A stretch of DNA of 64,000 nucleotides from positions 648,501 to 712,500 of the forward strand of contig NZ_AP022673.1 of NCBI RefSeq assembly GCF_013374115.1, in the 5' to 3' direction. Positions within the stretch are counted from its first letter, which is position 1. Every line of letters starts with the position of its first letter. Source of the stretch: Sphingomonas sp. HMP9. Lineage in GTDB: Bacteria > Pseudomonadota > Alphaproteobacteria > Sphingomonadales > Sphingomonadaceae. The notes beneath the pieces were generated by a model, which did not search any database, was not told the DNA's origin, and saw nothing but the letters and a program-made list of their open reading frames with translations. Shown piece by piece: positions 33,882-43,263 of this stretch. The translations under genes were made by a program, and so were the position numbers.

Positions 33882-34023
33882 ATCGGTTCCTGCTGGTGGG
33901 ATCAGCAGCAAACGGTTCAGAAGGAATAACGTGCCGGGCAGACGCCATCATGAACGGGAAACAGGCCGCCTAAGTGCGACGGCGACGGAGTGTCGGATGG
34001 TGGAAGGCGGGGAAGGGCGACGT

Positions 34024-34055
34024 AAAAAGGGCATCCGGGTCGCCCCGAATGCCCT
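34024..34055 (-). terminator. intrinsic terminator of the small lipoprotein gene
   Basis: Read on the minus strand, AGGGCAT and ATGCCCT flank a GC-rich inner stem (GGGG/CCC) and are followed by TTTTT. It lies 55 bp after the lipoprotein stop codon. Confidence 0.8.
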
Positions 34056-34109
34056 CGTTATACAAGCCGCTTGGGAGCAACCTGCGTGCGGTTTTACGCG
34101 CTCAGTATC

Positions 34110-34379
34110 TTAGATGCCGTTCGAAAGATTGGTATCCGGGTCATTGGTGCGCATGTCGTCGGCCTGGTTCTGGCCGGTCGCGCGCACTGCATCGGCCTTG
34201 TTCTCAAGGCTTGCTTCCGCTGCAGCATTGTCAGTGGTGTCGGCAGCATCCTCGAGGTTGTCGGCAACCGCTTCGGTGTTCGACTCGATGGTATCAGCGG
34301 CGTTCTCACGCGGGCTGGTGTTGCAGGCTGCGAGCGAGAGCAGGCCGGTAACGACGGCGACAGCAAAAATCTTCTTCAT
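34110..34379 (-). CDS. small entericidin-like lipoprotein
   Basis: 89-residue lipoprotein precursor. The N-terminus MKKIFAVAVVTGLLSLAAC ends in a lipobox with Cys19. The mature part is acidic, Ala/Asn/Asp-rich and helical (AADTIESNTEAVADNLEDAADTTDNAA), with heptad-like spacing that could form a coiled coil. Such proteins are common in sphingomonads and often stress-induced; the role is unknown. The ribosome-binding site AGGGT lies 7 nt before the ATG. It has its own terminator and a 270-bp upstream gap with no other gene, so it is monocistronic. Confidence 0.85.
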   Translation of the reverse strand: MKKIFAVAVVTGLLSLAACNTSPRENAADTIESNTEAVADNLEDAADTTDNAAAEASLENKADAVRATGQNQADDMRTNDPDTNLSNGI

Positions 34380-34650
34380 GATCTACCCTTTTTGTGGTGC
34401 CATACGGATACACAAGGCGCGTCCGAAATCAACGCCGATCTGACTAGTGGGGTATGGCTGCCTGCCGCCGCGCATGTCGGTCCGGGTCACCGCACCCACC
34501 CGCGGGGTGCGCATGGTCTAAGATGCTGCGGTGGCTCATCTGCAAATACCTTGGCCCGTGATGAGCATCACCGTACATCGCTGCGACGCCACGCGGCCAT
34601 TAAATTGAAGCTACCAATACGGGGCAAGCTAGCGGCGACAGGAGCGATGA

Positions 34651-35418
34651 ATGATCGGCGATCCCAAAGCATTGGCCGTTATCGCCGTTGCGCTTTTGAT
34701 GGCGACGCTCGTCACGTGGGTCGCAGCTCGCCTTGTCGGGCGGCGGCTGGCGAAGCGGAACCTGTTCCTGGCGCGCTCCGTCACGGTCCTAGCCGCGCCC
34801 GCGATTGCGCTCGCGTACGGGATCGTCGTGTTCCGGGTCGACTCCGCTGCGCATCCGGAGTCGGACTGGCCACCGATGGCGCTCACGGGTGCAATCATGA
34901 TCGCGATGACGATGCTGCTCGCGACTGTTCCCACGGCTCGGCTTTTACTGAAAAGCCGGACGGTGGCGGTTGGCGGCGACACCGCTGGCCGCTTGGCGTT
35001 GCCGGGTGAAGCGGCAGGGGGACGCAGCACGACGGCGATGCCGCTGAACATCAGCATGACGCGGGACAGCGTCTGTCTGGCGGACGATGTCGATGCGCCG
35101 CACGAGAAGACACTCGTCATGACGGCCGTCGATGCGCTCGCCGACGTCGCCGCCAAGGTTGCGGCGTCAAGCTATCTGCCGATGCCGAGCGACGCCTGGG
35201 GCTGGACGATAGAGGCGGGTGATGCCGTGGTGGTAATCCGTCCGGGTTTTTTGCGCCGTCGCGTAGCCACACTGCAAGGGGATCCTGCAGCCGTCCTGGC
35301 AAGCGACCATCCGGCGTTGGAAGCGCTCTACGTCCGTCCGGGCTCGCGGTGGCGAGACGCAGCGGCGACCCCGTTACAACCCGGACCAGTCAGGGGCGGT
35401 CAGCGCGAGGCTGAGTAG
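34651..35418 (+). CDS. membrane protein of unknown function with soluble C-terminal domain
   Basis: 255-residue protein. The first 105 residues hold three hydrophobic segments (about 7-25, 42-62, 75-97). After a Gly/Ala linker, residues about 130-235 form a soluble domain (LNISMTRDSVCLADDVDAPH, SSYLPMPSDAWGWTIEAGDAVVVI). AGGAG lies 6 nt before the ATG. I do not recognise either part; the C-terminal region has the look of a small independent domain fused to a membrane anchor. No operon partner on the same strand. Confidence 0.65.
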   Translation: MIGDPKALAVIAVALLMATLVTWVAARLVGRRLAKRNLFLARSVTVLAAPAIALAYGIVVFRVDSAAHPESDWPPMALTGAIMIAMTMLLATVPTARLLLKSRTVAVGGDTAGRLALPGEAAGGRSTTAMPLNISMTRDSVCLADDVDAPHEKTLVMTAVDALADVAAKVAASSYLPMPSDAWGWTIEAGDAVVVIRPGFLRRRVATLQGDPAAVLASDHPALEALYVRPGSRWRDAAATPLQPGPVRGGQREAE

Positions 35419-35538
35419 AGCGGTTTTCTCGCTCCTCGTCGGCATAGTGGCGTTCACCACTGCCTTCCAGCCGAGCAAACCCAAACGGCATTTTCAGTCG
35501 GCTTGCATTACCTGAGGTATTAAAGACCGCTACACGCT

Positions 35539-35853
35539 TCAATCCCGCCGAGACCACCGGCCGCAGCATGCGCCGATCGCCAGCAACAGCGCGCTTGCGG
35601 GCATGATCACTAGCAGGGCGAGCGTAAGCCCGAAGCCGTACCAGTAGCAATGCTCGCCACCCGACCCGGCCGCGCAGCCTGTGGCGAGGCCTTCAAGCAC
35701 CAGCAGGAGCGGAGCGAGAAGAACCAGCAGCAGCATGGCCGCGTGTCGCCGCCATGATCGCTCGCGCCGTTCGAGCCACCACGAGATCGTGACGAGCAGC
35801 ATCGCCGAAACCGGCCACCACGTCACTAGCAACGTGAAGATCGCGACAAACAT
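35539..35853 (-). CDS. small hydrophobic membrane protein
   Basis: 104-residue protein with three predicted membrane segments (about 3-25, 39-57, 70-92), an Arg-rich loop between the first two (ERRERSWRRH) and a short loop with two Cys. No family recognised and no strong ribosome-binding site. Hydrophobic segment placement and positive-inside pattern support a real inner-membrane protein. It stands alone between convergent and unrelated genes. Confidence 0.55.
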   Translation of the reverse strand: MFVAIFTLLVTWWPVSAMLLVTISWWLERRERSWRRHAAMLLLVLLAPLLLVLEGLATGCAAGSGGEHCYWYGFGLTLALLVIMPASALLLAIGACCGRWSRRD

Positions 35854-36167
35854 GGCCCGTCGGTTAGCCCATCAAAATACCGCGGACAACCTTGCCGCGG
35901 AGGGGCCGAGGTCGGCGCTGGACCGGGTCGCCGATACCCCAAGATCCGCCGTCCGAGCGGATACCAGGCTGTGCGACCTTGCCGCGCGCGGCGGCGGCGT
36001 GCGGACATTCGGTTATGATGTGCGGGATAGCTCGAGCCTTCTCCTGGCGGAGCCGATCGCTTGCTGCTGATCTCGTCGCGCGCCGGCCTTCCGACACCGA
36101 TCGCCGACATACTCGCGGACGACGCTCGCCGATGGGGTGAAGGGCAGGCGAGGCTCACGCTCGTGCT
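35854..36167. other. intergenic, nothing recognised
   Basis: Open frames cross this stretch on both strands but none has a start signal or recognisable product; I see no hairpin with a T-run and no repeat. Confidence 0.5.
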
Positions 36168-36740
36168 TCAAGCGCGGGAGTCGGGATTGCCCTTGGTCGA
36201 CACGCGTGCGGGATTGCCGACGACCGTCGTTCCTGCCGCGACATCGCGGGTGACGACGCTGCCTGCGCCGATGATGGCATCGTCGCCGATCGTCACGCCG
36301 GGCAGGATCAGCGCGCCGGCGCCGATCCAGACGTTGCCGCCGATCCCGACCGGGCGACCGAACTCCAACGCCTTCGCTCTGACGGCTGGATCGCGAGGGT
36401 GATCCGCCGTCAAGATCTGGACACCCGGTCCGATCTGCGTCCCCGCGCCGATCCGGACCGATACGACATCCAGCACGATGCATCCGAAATTGAGAAAGAC
36501 GCCGTCTTCCAGGTGGATGTTGTAGCCGTAATCGCAGTGGAACGGCGATCGCACAGTGGCGCCGTTGCCGACATGACCCAGCGCGTCGCCCAGCATGGCA
36601 TGCCGCTCTGACGCAGGCGCAGCGGACGCGGCGTTGTAGCGGGCGAGCCAGGCAGAGGCCACGGCGGCGTCGGCCGCGAGTTGAGGATCGTCCGCGGTGT
36701 ACAGGTCGCCGCGCAACATCTTCTGCTTCTCGGTCGCCAT
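36168..36740 (-). CDS. maa: maltose/galactoside O-acetyltransferase family protein
   Basis: 190-residue left-handed beta-helix acetyltransferase. The N-terminal Mac domain EKQKMLRGDLYTADDPQL is followed by hexapeptide repeats (IGAGTQIGPGVQI, GIGGNVWIGAGALILPGVTIGDDAIIGAGSVVTRDV). The catalytic His is in LTADHPRDP. It transfers acetyl from acetyl-CoA to a sugar hydroxyl. It begins 2 bp after the stop of the DUF1349 gene on the same strand, so the two are co-transcribed. Confidence 0.92.
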   Translation of the reverse strand: MATEKQKMLRGDLYTADDPQLAADAAVASAWLARYNAASAAPASERHAMLGDALGHVGNGATVRSPFHCDYGYNIHLEDGVFLNFGCIVLDVVSVRIGAGTQIGPGVQILTADHPRDPAVRAKALEFGRPVGIGGNVWIGAGALILPGVTIGDDAIIGAGSVVTRDVAAGTTVVGNPARVSTKGNPDSRA

Positions 36741-36742
36741 GC

Positions 36743-37432
36743 TCAGCTCAGATCGTGAAGGTCTTTGCCGAGCGGGGCGGTGATCTGGAAATCGGAGAAC
36801 CGGATCTTCAGGCCGCTGCGCTCGGGCGTACAGGCCATCGGACCCACCTGATACGAAGTGGCAATGGGGAACGGCGCGAGGCGAACCAGCGGCCAGGTCT
36901 TTCCGTCAGCCGAGACCTGAAGTCGCAGCACGCCCTTGGCGACCGTGGCGCGCATCCAGAAATCCTGCGCCGGATGTTCATAAGGCCCGGTTGCCCAATC
37001 GGACTTGTCATCGGTCAGTACGCTGCTCAGCATCGCGCGTCCGTCGGACAATTCGATCCCCGCCTTGACCCAATGGCGTTCGTCGACCCGCACCATGATT
37101 CCTGCCTGGTCGTAGAGCTTTTCATATTGGCCGCGGATGCGGACCTGCGCGGTGAAGGCGTCGGGCGCGGTGAAGCCGAGGAAATGACCGCTGTCTCGGG
37201 TGAAGCCATAATGCGTTTCCCGCCAGAAGTCGGTTCCCTGGTCAGTGACGATCGACAGGTCGCCGCTCGGATCGACCGTCCAGGTCTTCGGCGCGTTCAG
37301 CCATCGCCCGTCGCGGCGGCCCAATATCCGCGTGCCGGTGGCCGCTTCGAGCGGCGTGGCCGTCACTGCCGGGATGGCCAATGCGGCAGCGCCGCCCAGA
37401 ACCGTACGACGCGACATATCCAGGGTCTTCAC
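36743..37432 (-). CDS. Tat-exported DUF1349 (concanavalin-like) protein
   Basis: 229-residue protein. The signal MSRRTVLGGAAALAIPAVTATPLEA is Tat-type. The body has the DUF1349 beta-sandwich: DFWRETHYGFTRDSGHFLG, KLYDQAGIMVRVDERHWVKAGIE, DFWMRATVAKGVLRLQVSADGKTW, the fold of laminin-G/concanavalin lectins, so glycan binding is possible. GTG at 37432 has AAAGG 8 nt upstream; ATG at 37417 would start directly at the Tat motif and is an alternative. It is divergent from a TetR gene with a palindrome between them, and heads an operon with the acetyltransferase. Confidence 0.82.
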   Translation of the reverse strand: MKTLDMSRRTVLGGAAALAIPAVTATPLEAATGTRILGRRDGRWLNAPKTWTVDPSGDLSIVTDQGTDFWRETHYGFTRDSGHFLGFTAPDAFTAQVRIRGQYEKLYDQAGIMVRVDERHWVKAGIELSDGRAMLSSVLTDDKSDWATGPYEHPAQDFWMRATVAKGVLRLQVSADGKTWPLVRLAPFPIATSYQVGPMACTPERSGLKIRFSDFQITAPLGKDLHDLS

Positions 37433-37459
37433 AAGCAATGCCTTTCGCTACGATCGCAA

Positions 37460-37479
37460 TATGTGTACATCTGTACATA
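37460..37479. promoter_or_regulatory. candidate TetR operator
   Basis: TATGTGTACATCTGTACATA contains two TGTACA palindromes 8 bp apart and outer TATGT/ACATA arms. It lies in the short gap between the divergent DUF1349 and TetR genes, the usual place for an autoregulated TetR site. Confidence 0.55.
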
Positions 37480-37498
37480 AGTGCTGGAAAGGCAAAAA

Positions 37499-38053
37499 TT
37501 GACTGTAGAACCCCGTCGGCGGAATGATCCGGCGCGCCGACAGCGGATCGTCGACGCGACGTTGATCGTCATCGAACGTCACGGCGTGGCCGGGACCACG
37601 CATCGTCGGATCGCCGAGGCAGCCGCGGTGCCGCTGGGATCCGTCACCTATTATTTCGTAACGCTCGAGGACCTGCTGACGACCGCGTTCCTGCAACTGG
37701 CGACGACCTCGTCCGGCGCGTTCGCGGCAAGACTGGATGCCGCGACCACGCGCTGCGAAGCAATCGAAGGCGTCATCGATATCATCGCCGGGTCGGTCTG
37801 GGCGGATCCGCGCACGCTGTTGCTGAGCTATGAGCTATACGCCTACGCGGCGCGCCATCCCGACGTCACGACGGTCATGCAGCACTGGATGGACAATAGC
37901 CGTGCGGCGCTCGGCCGGTTCTTCGATCCGGTCACGGCGCGGGCGCTGGATGCGCTCGTCGAGGGGATCGGCATCCACAATTCGATCGACACCGCACCGC
38001 TCGACCGGGATGCGATCCGTGTGATCATCGACCGGATTACCGGGGACGCGTGA
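37499..38053 (+). CDS. TetR-family regulator
   Basis: 184-residue repressor. HTH: RQRIVDATLIVIERHGVAGTTHRRIAEAAAVPLGSVTYYF, with recognition helix around PLGSVTYYF. The C-terminal ligand domain is helical, with no recognised subgroup. The TTG at 37499 is chosen because GGAAAGG ends 6 nt before it; a GTG 6 codons upstream lacks a site and would overlap the presumed operator. It probably represses the divergent DUF1349-acetyltransferase operon and itself. Confidence 0.85.
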   Translation: MTVEPRRRNDPARRQRIVDATLIVIERHGVAGTTHRRIAEAAAVPLGSVTYYFVTLEDLLTTAFLQLATTSSGAFAARLDAATTRCEAIEGVIDIIAGSVWADPRTLLLSYELYAYAARHPDVTTVMQHWMDNSRAALGRFFDPVTARALDALVEGIGIHNSIDTAPLDRDAIRVIIDRITGDA

Positions 38054-38202
38054 CGGAACGGGTTTTGCCGCTGAGTATAGCTGCGGACAAAGCTTGTGGC
38101 AGCCAGCGCTTGATACGCGACGCGAGGCGCAGACCGCGGCTCCCGGTTTAGTACTGCAGCGCCAGTCATAGGTATCTGACAGGCGCCACGGCGTTCCATG
38201 CG

Positions 38203-38568
38203 TCAGGCTTCGACGGTGGCGGTCAACGGTGGTGTCTGCTGGTGTTGGACGACCAGCCAATCGTCGTGTCCTCGCATCCGCAAGGTCGAGGTGCAGTGCG
38301 CCTCGTACTTTTCTTCTCCCTTCGCACACCGGGCTGTGTACGCGACGACGATCAGGCCCTCTTGCGGGCGTGACACTCGGCGGTCCGACAACTCGACCTT
38401 ATCCCAATCGGGCGTAACCTTGACCGCATCCTTCGCGTCCTGGCCTTGGAAGACATAGGGCGGACGGGGCAGGACCATGACGATCTCCTCGTCGATCCGG
38501 TCCTGGTAATGCTCGTCGCTGGCATCCCATAGGCTGCTCTCGAATTCCCACACGCGCTGGTCGTCCAT
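38203..38568 (-). CDS. SnoaL/DUF4440-like protein of NTF2 fold
   Basis: 121-residue protein. VWEFESSLWDASDEHYQDRIDEEIVMVLPRPPYVFQG is the helical opening and cone entrance of an NTF2-like fold, followed by strands DKVELSDRRVSR, LIVVAYTARC and CTSTLRMR..WLVVQHQQTP. Members are small enzymes or ligand binders; no catalytic pair is evident. AAGGAGAG lies 7 nt before the ATG. Monocistronic as far as visible. Confidence 0.75.
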   Translation of the reverse strand: MDDQRVWEFESSLWDASDEHYQDRIDEEIVMVLPRPPYVFQGQDAKDAVKVTPDWDKVELSDRRVSRPQEGLIVVAYTARCAKGEEKYEAHCTSTLRMRGHDDWLVVQHQQTPPLTATVEA

Positions 38569-39019
38569 GCCGTCTCTCCTTCGTCGCTACAGCGCGAGAG
38601 GACAGGATAGGGTTCCGATATCTCGGCACCATCGTGTTGATATTCGTCGGCGTTTAAAGTCGCAGCGGATGAGAGACCGCATGGGCCACCGACATCTGCG
38701 TGGGCCTGCCGGTCGACTACGGACCGACCCTCGTAGCCTCGAAGTCGCGGTTCGTTGGAATGAGGGAACGGGTAGCGACAAAATGCTCTTACATCCAAAC
38801 GGATCGTTACTGATAAAAGCGCTGCATGCCGGCGGCGAAGGAATGGCCGCGCGCTTTCAGCAGAGTGCGCCGTCCGCCGGCGCGAGAATAGACCAGCGCC
38901 AAGGCTCCGACCTTGGAACGAAAGGCAGGTCTGGTTGACATCGAACGACGGGATGCGGCTTTTGTCCAGTCCGAGTTCGCGCTGTACCAGAACCCCGTTC
39001 CGGGCCGCCGGCGGCATGG
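38569..39019. other. intergenic, nothing recognised
   Basis: About 450 bp between the NTF2-like gene and the 3' end of the acyltransferase fusion. Frames on both strands lack start signals and plausible composition. No repeat or terminator was found. Confidence 0.5.
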
Positions 39020-42000
39020 TCATTCCGCAATTTCCATTCCTGCGGCAGGGATGGGGGCGGGGGCGGTCGCGGTCGCACCGAGTGTCACATAGTCGATCTT
39101 GCCCGTGCCCAGCACCGGTAGCGCATCGACGATCCGCAGGTCGCGCGGGACCGAGAGTTCCGCGATCCCGTTGGCGCGCGCCCAGGCCTGCAAGACGGCG
39201 GCGGTAGCGGCGCGTTCGGTCGTGAACAGCACCAGCTGCTCGCCCTTGCGCATGTCGGGGCGCGTGACGACGGCATGCTCGGCGGCCGGCCAGACCTTGG
39301 CTGCATATCCCTCGACCGCGGGCAGGGAGACCATCTCGCCGCCGATCTTGGCAAAGCGCTTGGCACGACCGCGAATGACCACGAAGCCGCCCGCGTCGAT
39401 CGTCACGATATCGCCGGTGTCGTGCCAGCCATCTGCCGGCGGCTGAAGCAGGCTGGGTGCGTCGGCCTTGAGATAGCCGGCCATGATGTTGGGCCCGCGC
39501 ACCGACAGCCGTCCGCCCTCCTCGATCCCCGGAACGGCGTCGAGCCGTGCCTCGATCCCCGGCATCAGCCGGCCAACGCTGCCCGCCTGGAAATGCATCG
39601 GCGTGTTGACCGCGATGACCGGAGCGGCCTCTGTGGCGCCATAGCCTTCCAGGATGCGCAGGCCGAACTTGTCGGCATAGGTCCGGCGCGTCTCGTCGCG
39701 CACCCGTTCGGCGCCGGCGAAGATGTAGCGCAGCGAGTAGAAGTCATAGCCATGCGCCATCCGCGCATAGCCCGACAGGAAGGTATCCGTGCCGAACAGG
39801 ATCGTGGCGTTCGCGTCGTAGGCGAGCGCGGGAACGATCCGGTAGTGCAAAGGACTTGGGTAGAGCAGCGTGCGTACGCCCGACAGGATCGGCAACAGCG
39901 TGCCGCCGGTCAGCCCGAAACTGTGGAACACGGGAAGCGCGTTCAGCACGACGTCGCTCGAGTTGAAGTCGATGCGGGCCGACAATTGGCGGCAATTCGC
40001 GAGAAGGTTGCGGTGCGTCAGCACGACTCCCTTGGGCAGACCTTCCGAGCCGCTGGTGAACAGGATGACGGCGGGCGCATCGGGCGCGATGCGGAGTCGG
40101 CGATGGCTGTGGCGTGCCCAGCGCGTCGCTATCAGCGCGCGCACCTTGTCGATGGCGCCGATGGTCGCACCGATATCCTCCAGGTAGCGGACGCCGATCC
40201 CGGCGGCTTCCAGGCCGGTGACGATATCGCCGAGCTTCGCCTGGTCCACGAACGCGCGCGCGGTCAAAATCGTGCGGATTTGCGCGGCGGTGCATGCGGC
40301 CTGCAGATTGGCGAGCCCTGCGGTGTAGTTGAGCATCGCCGGCACGCGGCCGTTCGCCTGCAGCGCGAAGACGGTGACGACGACCGCGCCGACGTTGGGC
40401 AACAGCACGCCGATTGCTTCGCCCGGCCGGGTGATCGTGGCGATCGGCCTGGCCAACGCGAGACTTCCGGTGACGAGGCGACCATAGGTCATCGGCGTGC
40501 GCTTCACATCCTCGACGATCGGGGTATTCGCGCCGTGGATGTCCTTCGCCTCGAGCAACGCCTCGAAGAGCGTCATGTCGATGTGCGACGTCGCGAAGAT
40601 CATCTCGCTCATCACGTCGTACAGCTTGCGGCCGGCCATCGCCCGGCGCTCGCGCGCGCTGCCCGACGCCGGCAGCGCGAAGCGGCGCGGCGGTAGGATC
40701 GTCAGGCTGACCTTTGGGAACATGCGGAGCCGGACCTTGCCCCTCAGCCGCGAGAAGGGCGTGAATTGCGCGCCGTCGATACGCACCGGCACGATCGGTG
40801 CATCGGCCTTGTCGGCGACCATGCCTGGCCCGTCGAACACCTTCATCAGCGCGCCCGTGACGGTGATGCGACCTTCGGGAAAGATCACCAGCGTGCGCCC
40901 CTCGCGCACGGCTTTCACCATCGCCTTGGCCGCCATCGGATTCATCGGATCGACCGGGAAGGCATCGAACATGCCCAGGAACGGTCGTACCCACCATGCC
41001 TTCGCGATCCGGCTGTGGATGGCGAATGTCGGCTTACCGGGAAGGAAGGCGGCAAGCAGCAGCCCGTCGAGGAAGGACACATGGTTGACGACGATCACTG
41101 CACTGTCGCCCGGTCGGGGCATGTTTTCGCGGCCGTCGACCTCGACGCGGTACAGCAGGACGAGCAACCCGCGGATCAGCGCTTTGAACACCGTCTCGGG
41201 CAGCAGCCAGCACGAGATCAGCGCCACCGCCAGCGTCGCGAAACCCAGTGCACCGATGACGCCGGGGACGCTGGCGCCCGTCGCGAGCAGCAGGGTGACG
41301 ACGAGGACGAGCACGACCGTGACGGTCGCGTTGACGATATTGTTGGCGGCAATGATCTGCGATCGCTGCTCGGGCGCGCTGTGCGTTTGCAGGATCGCGT
41401 AGAGGGGCACGATGAAGATGCCGCCGGCAAACGCTATCCCGGCCAGCGCGAACAGGATGTGCCAGCTTCCGGGCATGCCGACGAACGCACCGACATCGGA
41501 AACGGCTGGGCCCGGTGCGTACGCGCGCGTCGCGATCCACAGGTCGATGAGGAACGCCGCCAGCCCGAGGGCGGAGGCGGGAACATAGCGCGCGGAGACC
41601 TCGCCGCGCAGCAGTTTGTTGACGAGCACCGAACCGATCGAGACGCTGATCGAGAACACGAGCAGGAACAGCGTGACCACGCTGGCGTCGCCGTGCAGCG
41701 TGCCGCTGACCAACGGCGCGAACTCCGACAACAGGATCGCGCCGACCGAGAAGAACCAGCTGATGCCGAGGATCGAAAGCCACACGCCGCGACCGCCTTG
41801 CGCGGCCGCAAGGATACGCCACGTGCCCTTGAACACGTTGCGTTCGATGCGGAGGCCGGGCGATGCCGCGGGAGCCGAGGGTACCGCCATGCTGATGACG
41901 AGGCCTATGATCGCCGCACCGGTCGCGAACAGCCCCGCTTCCCAGGGCGGGACGAGCCCGCCGAGCAACTGACCCGATAGGATCGCCAGGAAGGTGCCGG

Positions 42001-42454
42001 CCTCGATCAGCCCGGTGCCGCCCATCAGTTCGCGCGGCGCCAGATGCTGTGGCAGGATCGAGTATTTGACGGGTCCGAAGATCGTGGAATGTACGCCCAT
42101 CAGGAAGAGGCAGGCGAGCAGCACCGGGATCGACTGGATCCAGAAACCACCCAGCGCGAGCAACATGATGGCGACTTCGGCGGCCTTGATCGCGCGGATC
42201 AGCACCGCCTTGTCGAACTTGTCGGCCAGCTGGCCCGCGAGCGCCGACAGCAGGAAATAGGGGAGGATGAAAAGCCCGGTCGCGATGGTCGCCAGCAACT
42301 CCGCCTTTGCGGGCGCAGCGGCGTAGATGCAGAAATTCGCGAGGAACAGCAGGCCGAACTTGAGGACGTTGTCGTTGAAGGCGCCGAGGAATTGGACCGC
42401 AAACAGCGGCGCAAAGCGGCGCTTGGCAAGCAGCGACAGATCAGGTGCGGACAT
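39020..42454 (-). CDS. lysophospholipid transporter / 1-acyl-glycerophosphate acyltransferase / acyl-ACP synthetase fusion
   Basis: 1144-residue membrane enzyme in three parts. Residues 1-430: 12-segment MFS domain like LplT (AVQFLGAFNDNVLKFGLLF). Residues about 435-640: PlsC acyltransferase with NHVSFLDG (457-464) and the FPEGR motif. Residues about 650-1140: AMP-binding ligase with FTSGSEGLPKGV, LEGYGATEA and WHDTGDI. This is LplT plus Aas in one chain: flip lysophospholipid inward, activate fatty acid on ACP, and re-acylate. ATG 42454 follows GGGGAG; the longer frame adds a non-homologous leader. It is divergent from a TetR gene with paired operators. Confidence 0.92.
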   Translation of the reverse strand: MSAPDLSLLAKRRFAPLFAVQFLGAFNDNVLKFGLLFLANFCIYAAAPAKAELLATIATGLFILPYFLLSALAGQLADKFDKAVLIRAIKAAEVAIMLLALGGFWIQSIPVLLACLFLMGVHSTIFGPVKYSILPQHLAPRELMGGTGLIEAGTFLAILSGQLLGGLVPPWEAGLFATGAAIIGLVISMAVPSAPAASPGLRIERNVFKGTWRILAAAQGGRGVWLSILGISWFFSVGAILLSEFAPLVSGTLHGDASVVTLFLLVFSISVSIGSVLVNKLLRGEVSARYVPASALGLAAFLIDLWIATRAYAPGPAVSDVGAFVGMPGSWHILFALAGIAFAGGIFIVPLYAILQTHSAPEQRSQIIAANNIVNATVTVVLVLVVTLLLATGASVPGVIGALGFATLAVALISCWLLPETVFKALIRGLLVLLYRVEVDGRENMPRPGDSAVIVVNHVSFLDGLLLAAFLPGKPTFAIHSRIAKAWWVRPFLGMFDAFPVDPMNPMAAKAMVKAVREGRTLVIFPEGRITVTGALMKVFDGPGMVADKADAPIVPVRIDGAQFTPFSRLRGKVRLRMFPKVSLTILPPRRFALPASGSARERRAMAGRKLYDVMSEMIFATSHIDMTLFEALLEAKDIHGANTPIVEDVKRTPMTYGRLVTGSLALARPIATITRPGEAIGVLLPNVGAVVVTVFALQANGRVPAMLNYTAGLANLQAACTAAQIRTILTARAFVDQAKLGDIVTGLEAAGIGVRYLEDIGATIGAIDKVRALIATRWARHSHRRLRIAPDAPAVILFTSGSEGLPKGVVLTHRNLLANCRQLSARIDFNSSDVVLNALPVFHSFGLTGGTLLPILSGVRTLLYPSPLHYRIVPALAYDANATILFGTDTFLSGYARMAHGYDFYSLRYIFAGAERVRDETRRTYADKFGLRILEGYGATEAAPVIAVNTPMHFQAGSVGRLMPGIEARLDAVPGIEEGGRLSVRGPNIMAGYLKADAPSLLQPPADGWHDTGDIVTIDAGGFVVIRGRAKRFAKIGGEMVSLPAVEGYAAKVWPAAEHAVVTRPDMRKGEQLVLFTTERAATAAVLQAWARANGIAELSVPRDLRIVDALPVLGTGKIDYVTLGATATAPAPIPAAGMEIAE

Positions 42455-42549
42455 GGACGTAACTCCCCGTGCGCCGGTGTACCGACGAAATGCCAAACCG
42501 ATAGTAATTTTTGGGCGGTACTACGCCCTCGAACGGACCTATGCCTAAA

Positions 42550-42564
42550 TTGAGCGCTGTACAA
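42550..42564 (+). promoter_or_regulatory. TetR operator copy A
   Basis: TTGAGCGCTGTACAA has TTG/CAA ends of dyad type and matches copy B (opposite strand) at 12 of 15 positions. Together with flanking bases the two form an 11-bp perfect inverted repeat AAATTGAGCGC/GCGCTCAATTT spanning 42547-42590. Confidence 0.6.
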
Positions 42565-42572
42565 TTAAATAA

Positions 42573-42587
42573 TTAGACGGCGCTCAA
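42573..42587 (-). promoter_or_regulatory. TetR operator copy B
   Basis: Reads TTGAGCGCCGTCTAA on the minus strand, inverted relative to copy A and 25 bp from the TetR ATG. A position this close to both divergent starts fits joint repression of the acyltransferase fusion and autoregulation. Confidence 0.6.
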
Positions 42588-42611
42588 TTTTATCAGTACC
42601 GACGCGTACAG

Positions 42612-43220
42612 ATGGGACGCCGGTCGGATCATACTCGCGAGGAGCTTCATGCGTTGATCCTGAGCGCCGGGCACGCGGTGATGGCGGAGGACGGCTTTGC
42701 GCGGTTTTCAGCGAGAGCGGTCGCCAAACGGATCGGCTATTCGGTCGGCACGGTCTACAATGTGTTCGGCAGCAACGACGCGCTGGTGCTGGCGATCAAT
42801 ACCCGGACGTTCGCGCTATGGGCGCAGCATCTTCGGAGCGTTCTGGAGGATGCCGGCAGCGATCGCATCGGCGCGCTGGTGACGGGGTATTTCGTGTTCG
42901 CGCAGCGCAATCCGAACCTCTGGATGGCGATCTACGATCATCGCCTGCCTGCATCGATGCCGGTGCCCGAGGACGATGCGCGAGTCCGGGGCGCGCTGAC
43001 CGGCATCGTCCGGGCCGAGATCCTTGCCGCTTTGGGGTGTGAGGACGACGATGCGATGGCGGCGCTGACCCGGTCGCTGATCGCCGTGGTGCACGGCCAT
43101 TGTGCGTTTGCGCTTACCGGAAGCTTCGCGCTGATGGGCGAACATGACCCGATTCCGGCGGCTATCGCGCGCGTCCGCGAGAGCCTGAACGCGGCACGGC
43201 TGACCAGGCTTCCGGACTGA
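42612..43220 (+). CDS. TetR-family regulator of the acyltransferase fusion
   Basis: 202-residue regulator. HTH: FARFSARAVAKRIGYSVGTVYNVFGSNDALV. The C-terminal domain contains FAQRNPNLWMAIYDHRLP, a segment of the WHG-type TetR C-terminal group. The ATG has no clear ribosome-binding site in the AT-rich leader. It is divergent from the LplT-PlsC-AasC fusion, with two operator-like copies between; it probably senses an acyl-CoA, acyl-ACP or fatty acid (inference). Confidence 0.88.
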   Translation: MGRRSDHTREELHALILSAGHAVMAEDGFARFSARAVAKRIGYSVGTVYNVFGSNDALVLAINTRTFALWAQHLRSVLEDAGSDRIGALVTGYFVFAQRNPNLWMAIYDHRLPASMPVPEDDARVRGALTGIVRAEILAALGCEDDDAMAALTRSLIAVVHGHCAFALTGSFALMGEHDPIPAAIARVRESLNAARLTRLPD

Positions 43221-43263
43221 AGGCGCTCGGCCCGGCCGCGCGGACGACCGCACGCTCCCGTGC

